From Chloroflexota bacterium (lineage in GTDB: Bacteria > Chloroflexota > Ktedonobacteria > Ktedonobacterales > Ktedonobacteraceae), in contig VBHI01000319.1 in NCBI GenBank assembly GCA_005881495.1, forward strand, positions 1 through 19,426: a stretch of DNA of 19,426 nucleotides, read 5' to 3'. Under the pieces are notes generated by a model. The model was not told where the DNA came from. It was given only the letters and a program-made list of their open reading frames with translations, and ran no database searches. Numbering within the stretch: position 1 is the first letter of the stretch; each line of letters starts with the position of its first letter. The position numbers and the translations under genes were made by a program. Below are positions 7,472-13,700 of the stretch, in pieces.

Positions 7472-7543
7472 GGACTCTCCGCCTACGGGGGGCGGGCTTT
7501 TCATCCCCTGTTTGGAAAGCAGGGGCTTTCAAGCCCGTTCTCT

Positions 7544-7715
7544 GTAAGGAAAGCCGGGGGCATTTGTGACGACCTTGAGAGGTAGGCAGGCTACGCTTTC
7601 ATTTAGAAAAATATGAGTGTTCGCAACAGCGAAGTGGCCAGAACAAAGGTCACCCACCACAAGGAGAGGCGAGGCACTTAGGAGGCACTCAGAAGGAAAG
7701 GAACTTTCATCGACA
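7544..7715 (+). promoter_or_regulatory. Upstream region of the PHA synthase operon
   Basis: Short non-coding stretch between the mobile-element block and the PhaE/PhaR-like gene. The mobile elements separate the synthase genes from phaB, so the synthase pair probably needs its own promoter here. A purine-rich AGAAGGAAAGGAA (7691-7703) acts as the likely ribosome site, about 12 nt before the ATG. No clear promoter boxes could be assigned. Confidence 0.35.
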
Positions 7716-8210
7716 ATGAATCAACAACCTGATATTACCAACCCATTCGATCCTATGGCAACATGGCGCGCTGCGCGTGATGCCAGCCTGGAAAGCTGGT
7801 CTAAGATGATGATCGAGTTCGTCAATTCCGAGGCCTACAGCCAGGCAACAAGCCAGTGGTTGGATACCTATTTGGCGTACTCACAGCCATTCCAGCGTGC
7901 AATAGATACCACCATGACTCAAGTACTGACTGGACTGAATATGCCAATACGCGCTGATGTGACGATCCTGGCGGAGCGCCTCACCAACATAGAGGTGCGC
8001 CTGGACGACCTGGATGTCAGGTTAGATGACATTCAACGCGCCATACAGGCCTTACCGGCGTCACAACCCGCAGCAGACACCAACATAGAGGTGCGCCTTG
8101 ACAAGCTGGATGCCAGGTTAGATGACATCCAACGCGCTGTAAAAGTAAAGGCCTTACCGGCATCAAAACGTGCAGCAGACACATCAGCAAAAGCAAAGGA
8201 GGTCAAATAA
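7716..8210 (+). CDS. PhaE/PhaR-like accessory subunit of PHA synthase
   Basis: A 164-residue hydrophilic protein whose stop codon overlaps the phaC start, as for the partner subunit of class III (PhaE) or class IV (PhaR) synthases. The N-terminal part (FDPMATWRAARDASLESWSKMMIEFVNSEAYSQ, then a W-L-x-x-Y helix) resembles PhaE/PhaR; the C-terminal half is a coiled coil rich in LDxLDxRLDDIQ. It is much shorter than PhaE (about 350) and nearer PhaR (about 200). Residues 90-155 are two tandem copies of a 32-34-residue unit beginning TNIEVRLD. The ATG at 7716 is preferred over an upstream GTG at 7617, whose extra residues look non-native. It should activate PhaC on the granule surface. The class cannot be decided from length alone. 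Confidence 0.75.
   Translation: MNQQPDITNPFDPMATWRAARDASLESWSKMMIEFVNSEAYSQATSQWLDTYLAYSQPFQRAIDTTMTQVLTGLNMPIRADVTILAERLTNIEVRLDDLDVRLDDIQRAIQALPASQPAADTNIEVRLDKLDARLDDIQRAVKVKALPASKRAADTSAKAKEVK
7983..8180 (+). repeat. In-frame tandem duplication within the PhaE/PhaR-like gene
   Basis: Copy 1 (7983-8078, 96 bp) and copy 2 (8079-8180, 102 bp) both start accaacatagaggtgcgcct and end gcagcagac. They differ by scattered substitutions and by a 6-bp insertion (about 8137-8148) that encodes an extra Val-Lys. Each copy adds one coiled-coil segment plus a linker of the ALPAS type. Confidence 0.85.
8195..8202 (+). promoter_or_regulatory. phaC ribosome binding site inside the preceding gene
   Basis: AAAGGAGG lies 7 nt before the phaC ATG and within the last codons of the accessory-subunit gene. 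The stop and start share one base (taATG), so the two are probably translationally coupled. Confidence 0.8.
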
Positions 8211-9295
8211 TGGCGTTTTCATCTATACCGATGACTCCAACTGAGCTCCAGAGCGAATTACAGCGGATTGAGCAGGAAACCCGCACCCTGGTACGGGTGA
8301 GTACCAACAAGGCTAACGTTGCCCAGACGCCCAAGGAGGTGATCTGGACGCTCAACAAAGCCAAGTTATATCACTACATTCCTGTCGTCCCTGCTGAGAA
8401 GAGACACAAAATACCATTGTTTCTCGTGTTCGCACTAATGAACAAACCGTACATCCTCGATCTGCGGCCTGGTAACAGTTTCATAGAGTACATGGTCAAG
8501 CAAGGTTACGATGTCTACCTGCTTGACTGGGGAGCACCTGGCCTCGAGGACAAAGATCTGAACTTCGATAATTACGTGCTGGATTACATGCCGCGCGCTA
8601 TTCGCAAAGTGAAAGCGATCTCTGGTAGTGACGAGTTTAGCATGCTAGGCTGGTGCATCGGTGCAATTCTCACAACGATCTATGCCGCCTTGCGACCCGA
8701 CAACGGCCTCAAAAACCTCATCCTGCTGACAGCCCCGCTGGATTTCACCGACAAGAAGGCAGGGGGCTTCGTGCGCTGGGTTAACGATCAAAACTACGAT
8801 CCCGATAAGATTATTGCTGCCTTCGGCAACATGCCAGGCCAAATGATCGACTACGGAGCTAAGGCGCTCAAGCCCGTCGAGAACTATATCGGTTCTTACT
8901 TGACTCTGTGGGACAACCTGAGTAACCCTCGTATCGTGGAATCATGGCACGCTATGAATACCTGGGTAACCGATCTCATCGACATGACCGGGGCAACTTA
9001 TCGCCAGCTCATTAAGGAGCTCTACCAGGAGAACCGACTCATTCAAGGGACGTTGATCATTCGTGGCGAACGGGTAGATCTGAGCCGTATTCGGGCGAAC
9101 CTGCTGAATGTCATCGCCCTCGCCGATCATATCTCGCCGCCCTGCCAATCTGAGAGCATTATGACGAAGGTTAGCAGCGAGGATCAGCTCTTGATGAAAG
9201 TCAAAGGTGGCCATATCGGCATGATGGCGGGAAGCGGTGCGCTGAAGTATACATGGCCGCATATCGAAGAGTGGCTCGGGGCACGTTCTGATTGA
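8210..9295 (+). CDS. phaC: Class III/IV polyhydroxyalkanoate synthase catalytic subunit
   Basis: A 361-residue alpha/beta-hydrolase-fold synthase that polymerises (R)-3-hydroxyacyl-CoA into PHA granules. The lipase-like box is GWCIGA with nucleophile C149, the same position as in Allochromatium PhaC. The other triad members are D306 in ALADHISPP and H335 in KGGHIGMMAG. Family signatures KPYILDLRPGNSFIEYMVKQGYDVYLLDWGAPG lie at about 80-112, and a conserved tryptophan region (YLTLWDNL) at about 227-234. The length matches class III/IV subunits (about 355-365) and not class I/II (about 560-590). The upstream small subunit overlaps it by one base. Tolerance for C4 or C5 monomers cannot be read directly, but the neighbouring prpE suggests some propionyl-derived units. 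Confidence 0.93.
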   Translation: MAFSSIPMTPTELQSELQRIEQETRTLVRVSTNKANVAQTPKEVIWTLNKAKLYHYIPVVPAEKRHKIPLFLVFALMNKPYILDLRPGNSFIEYMVKQGYDVYLLDWGAPGLEDKDLNFDNYVLDYMPRAIRKVKAISGSDEFSMLGWCIGAILTTIYAALRPDNGLKNLILLTAPLDFTDKKAGGFVRWVNDQNYDPDKIIAAFGNMPGQMIDYGAKALKPVENYIGSYLTLWDNLSNPRIVESWHAMNTWVTDLIDMTGATYRQLIKELYQENRLIQGTLIIRGERVDLSRIRANLLNVIALADHISPPCQSESIMTKVSSEDQLLMKVKGGHIGMMAGSGALKYTWPHIEEWLGARSD

Positions 9296-9359
9296 CGCTT
9301 GTCACCTTCTAAACGATGCAGAGCTGAAGGAAAATCGAACTTCTCCCTGAGTTCCACAA

Positions 9360-10391
9360 CTACATTGGCGATAAGGTCGTATCATCCCATGTGAGATTGC
9401 TCTTCTCCAGTATATCCTGCGGTCGAACTATCAACAGTGGAAGTCTGCTGGCCTTGAGAACGCGCTTAGTGATACTGCCAGGTGCCCAGCCCGCTATGCC
9501 ACTATAGCCATGGGTGGTCATGACGATGATATCACAGCCGCCGGGCAGAACAACCCCTTCCGAATCTTCTCCGTTTTCTGCCACTCTAATAAGGGCTGTA
9601 GCAACGTCGGAATCGACAGTCACCGACCAGGTCACAGAAAGTGGATGATCCACCATTGCAGGCACTATGGATCCTTCACGAAGCCGATTTGCCGTAGAAT
9701 CGAGATACTCTTTGGCCTTGTGCAGGATAGCCCCACTTTCAGCATCATCGATGTTTCTCTCCTCACTACCCGTAGGTGTTGGTTTCACCACTTGCGCCAG
9801 GTGCAGAGTTCCCTGTGTAGGAGCGGCCAACGCTGCGATCAACCTGGCAGCATTTTCTATACCCATCTCTGCTCGTGCGGATCCATCTAACGCGACCAGC
9901 GCACGCAGTGGACGCGCATGAGGATCTGGAGAGAGGGCAGCAAGCACGGGCCCACCTTCACGCAGGACAAATACTGGGGTTGAAGCATGAAATGCCACTT
10001 TCTCCGCTACACTGCCCAGGGCCCAGCGTGTCATAGCGGTGTACCCGTGACTACACATGATGATGATATCGACCTTTTGGGAACGAGCAACCGAGAGAAT
10101 GCCCGTGGCAGGGCTTCCCTTAAAAACGCTCGTTGAAGTCACAACTCCAGCCAGCACAGCAGCAGCGCTGATACCTGCAAGATACTCGGCAGCACCGACC
10201 TGGTCCGCATCCAGGGACTCTTGCATCGATGCTGGTGAATCTTTTGCCTGCCACCCAGGCTCAAATGGAGAGGCGATGATACGCAGCAATGTGATTGATC
10301 CACCAGAGGCGCGAGCCAGCCGTGCAGCAACCGGAATTGCCCTCTCTGCACGCTGTGACCCATCCAGGGGTACTAAGATGTGCTGGAACAT
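9360..10391 (-). CDS. Tandem-domain universal stress protein (UspA family)
   Basis: A 343-residue cytosolic protein made of two Usp domains. Domain 1 (about 1-155) begins MFQHILVPLDGSQRAERAIPVA and ends with the nucleotide loop HGYTAMTRWALGSVAEKVA. Domain 2 (about 165-330) begins RALVALDGSARAEMGIENAA and ends with HGYSGIAGWAPGSITKRVL. The G-x2-G-x9-G(S/T) ATP motif is complete in domain 2, while in domain 1 the second glycine is alanine, so only one site may bind ATP normally. A GGGAG ribosome site precedes the ATG. It is convergent with phaC and divergent from the carboxylase gene. Usp genes are often induced under starvation, which would agree with PHA storage, but no regulatory site shows this. 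Confidence 0.92.
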   Translation of the reverse strand: MFQHILVPLDGSQRAERAIPVAARLARASGGSITLLRIIASPFEPGWQAKDSPASMQESLDADQVGAAEYLAGISAAAVLAGVVTSTSVFKGSPATGILSVARSQKVDIIIMCSHGYTAMTRWALGSVAEKVAFHASTPVFVLREGGPVLAALSPDPHARPLRALVALDGSARAEMGIENAARLIAALAAPTQGTLHLAQVVKPTPTGSEERNIDDAESGAILHKAKEYLDSTANRLREGSIVPAMVDHPLSVTWSVTVDSDVATALIRVAENGEDSEGVVLPGGCDIIVMTTHGYSGIAGWAPGSITKRVLKASRLPLLIVRPQDILEKSNLTWDDTTLSPM

Positions 10392-10796
10392 TGTCTTGCT
10401 CCCTTCGATTTTTCTGTTAATATTTCATTCTCAATTGCTAGAAAACTATTTTGATGCCCAGGAGTGGGAAAAGCATCACTAAGTACAGCAAGTACTGCAT
10501 CCTCAAAGAAGAGTATATGTCTACAATATCACAATACTATCTCGGAGAAAAGAACACATCTCACGGTTGTATCACGGGGAAGCTCCAGGATACAGGTAGG
10601 GAAAGAGGAGAGAAGGAGGCGAATTACCCTATGCAGAATTACCCTACGTAATAGAAGGGAAAGAAGGCGAAGCTGATTCATGGTGCTAAAACGCCTCAAT
10701 AGTGTATTATGTATATGTACTTCGGGCACTATCTGGGGATGTTGCATTGCAGCGATGGATTGCAAATTGAGCTGGATCTGGAACAGCGAGGAAGCT
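10392..10796 (+). promoter_or_regulatory. 405-bp intergenic region upstream of the carboxylase
   Basis: Divergent gap between the stress-protein gene and the carboxylase. It contains a 13-bp direct repeat with a 15-bp period (gaattaccctatg at 10621-10633, gaattaccctacg at 10636-10648) that could be a regulator site. The purine-rich run GGGAAAGAGGAGAGAAGGAGG lies just upstream. An open frame begins at 10680, but the 39 residues it would add are cysteine/tryptophan-rich and unlike the family, so that part is treated as leader. GAGGA at 10788-10792, close to the ATG at 10797, is the likely ribosome site. Confidence 0.4.
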
Positions 10797-13700
10797 ATGG
10801 CAAACGCAAACGACAAGAGTGATCCGTTAGGATTCATCGATCGGGACAGCCTCGAAGGATATCAACTTGAAAGAATTGCCATTGTTAACCGTGGCGAGGC
10901 GGCCATACGCCTGATCCGTGCGGTGCGGGAACTGAACTATGAGCGGCATCTGCGCCTGGCAACAGTGGCATTGTATACTGAGCCTGACCGCCAGGCGCTA
11001 TTTGTGCACGAGGCCGATGATGCGGTGTGCATCGGTCCGGCAACGTTCATCGACCAGCGCGATGGAAAGAGTAAGAGCTGCTACCTGGATCTCGACCGTA
11101 TCGAGCAGGCGCTCGTGACAGCCCGGGTTGATATGGCTTGGGCCGGCTGGAGCCTCCTGGCTGAAGAGCCCCGCTTAGCGGACATCTGCGAGCGGCTTGG
11201 CATCGTGTTCGTGGGGCCAGATGCCGCAACGCTGCGGCTCTTGAGCGATCATATCCGTACCAGGCGGCTTGTCGAGCAGGTTAACATTCCAGTCGTACCC
11301 TGGAGCGGCAAGCCGATCGAGACGGAGGCAGAGGCACGGCACCAGGCCGAGCAACTCGGATACCCTCTAGTGATCAAGCCAGCATTTGGCAGCCAGAGGG
11401 GACGTATCCATCGAGTCTCGTCACCTGCTGAACTCGCCAGCGCATTCGAATTTGCCCGCGACGAAGCTGGCCACTCGTTCAACGACCCCACTGTGTTCCT
11501 TGAGCGCGTGATTGATAGCGCACGCCGCATTGAGGTGCAGGTCATCGCCGATCGCTATGGGACAACGCGAGTTGCAGGTGTGATCGACTGCACGGTCCAG
11601 CATCACAGCCAGTGGTTACTAGGGGAATCCAGTTCGCCTGCGCTCTTGCCGGAGCAGGAACGCAGGCTACGCGAGGTCGCAGTTCACCTGTGCCACCTCA
11701 CAGGCTATCAGAACGCTGGGAGCGTTGTGTTCCTGTATAACCCCGATCAGAACACGTTCTGGTTCCTGGAGTTTAGCGCAAGCCTTAGTGCCGCACACCC
11801 GGTTACGGAGGTCACCGCTGGCATCGACCTGGTTAAATTGCAGTTGGACCTTGCCCGTGGCATTCGCCTTGAAGGTGAGCCTCCTGCCGCAAACGGACAC
11901 GCCATCGCAGCCCACTTGTTCGCCGGGAACTGGGATAACGATTTTACACCGGGCACAATGCCAGCAGGCAGCAAGGGAAGGCTCGAAGTGTTCCGACTTG
12001 CAGGAGGACCCGGGCTGCGCATTGATAACGGCTATGCGCAGGGGGACAGCATCCATTTCGACTCCGATCCGTTGCTCGCCAGAATCACAGCCTGGGGACG
12101 CGATCGCCGGGAGGCGCTGGCGCGGCTGCGCTGCGCATTGAACGAGAGTACCATCGTCATCCGTGGAGGCATAAGCAACAAGTCACTCTTGCTTGATCTC
12201 TTGACCCCCCCAGTGCTCGACTCGGTAGACCCCGATTTATCGAGGGGCGAGCGAAGCGAGGCCGATCAAGCGGGCACCAACTGGTTCGACCGCCTGTTAA
12301 CTGGAGATGGTCAATACCCACGGCAGGAGGCCGAGGTGGCACTGCTACAGGCAGCAGTCGAGGCTTACGACGAGAAGCAACGCGTGGAGCAGGCCGAGTT
12401 CTACGCGAGCGCGGCCCGTGGGCGCCCTAAGGTGCGCCAGGGTGTAGACCTGCCCATCGACTTCCGCTACCTCAGCCAGGGCTATAGGCTCGAGGTCTCG
12501 CGCCTGGGTCCCCAGTATTATCGGGTGACAACCGATGGTCGAAGAATCGAGGTACGCGTTGAGCGCCTGGGACCGTTCCAACGCCGGATCACCTGCTTCG
12601 GGCACCGTTATCGAGTGCTCTCAGTCATAGATGGGACAGACTACTTCGTGGAGGTCGAGGGCATCCCTCATCGTATGACGCTCGTAGAAGGAGGAATCGT
12701 CAGAACTCCTGCTCCTGCTGTCGTGGTCTCGGTTAACGCGGCTCCCGGCCAAGACGTCGAGGCAGGGCAGCAGATCGCCGTCATTGAGGTCATGAAAATG
12801 GAAATGTCGATCACAGCTCCATTCTCTGGCCACGTAGCCCGGCTGTTTGTGACAGGTAATGTCCAGGTCGACGCAGGAGCGCCTCTTGTACAAATCGCAC
12901 CCTTTACATGGGACGACAAACCTGACTCCAAACGCGTCCAATTTAGGAATTCAGGGCAAACCGTAGACCTTAGCGAAGACAACCTCCAGCTGCGCTGCCG
13001 CGCGGTTCTTGAGGCCCTGCGCTGCCAGATGCTTGGATATGATAGTAGTCCGGACGATGCCAGGCAGCTCCTCAATGAGCTGAGCACAATCTCCCAACTC
13101 ATCGCGCCTGGCGACCAGGAACTGCTGCGCGGTGAAAACGAGATCCTGGCGGTCTTCGCCGACATCTGCTCACTGTTCCGCTGGGAGCTAGACCCGGCTG
13201 AGGCCAATGCACAGGGCGAACAGGTCCATAGCACAGAGCAAGATCTGCTTACCTACCTTCGCTTCCGCGATATCAATACGGTGCAGCAGTGGCGGCTGCC
13301 GACTACATTTCTCGTTAATCTGCGACGCGCGCTCGCGCACTATGGCGTCGGGGAGTTACACCCCTCACCCGAGCTCGATGAGAGTCTGCTGTTGATCTAT
13401 AAGTCGCACCAAAACGTCAACCAACAACTGGCTACGATCATGACCGTCCTCGAGAGGCGGCTTACTCACGTTGACGAACTCGCCATATCTGCCACAGAAG
13501 GCATGCGCGCCCTTCTCGATCAACTGCTCCAGGCAACGCAAAGGCGCTACCAGGCTGTCAACGACCTCGCGCGCGAGATGCGCTTTCGTTACTTCGACGA
13601 GCCCCTGTTCAAGCAAGCCATGAATAGAGTCTACGAGGAGATGCAGGCACACCTCGCCTATCTCTCCGAACATCCCCTTGCCCCCGATCGTGATGAACGG

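Larger units (their letters stand above)
6948..7543 (-). mobile_element. IS200/IS605-type relic without tnpA or tnpB (omegaRNA-like right end)
   Basis: Read on the minus strand, the left end is a nested hairpin (7493-7499 with 7531-7537 outside, 7505-7510 with 7520-7525 inside) preceded by TTAC (7547-7544), a target motif used by some IS605 relatives. The right end is the typical hairpin of these elements, ccccgtca-ttta-tggcgggg, just before gagtgtca that abuts the phaB stop. Between them are further stable stems, such as gcttctc-ttcg-gagaagc (7069-7052). No transposase or TnpB-like protein is encoded. About 460 bp remain once the nested MITE and its duplicated target are removed. The exact ends are inferred; recognition rests on the hairpin style of the two ends. 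Confidence 0.55.

Noticed and set aside
10680..10796. Longer N-terminus for the carboxylase from the ATG at 10680
   Set aside because: The 39 added residues are rich in Cys and Trp and unlike the family, and GAGGA sits close to the ATG at 10797.
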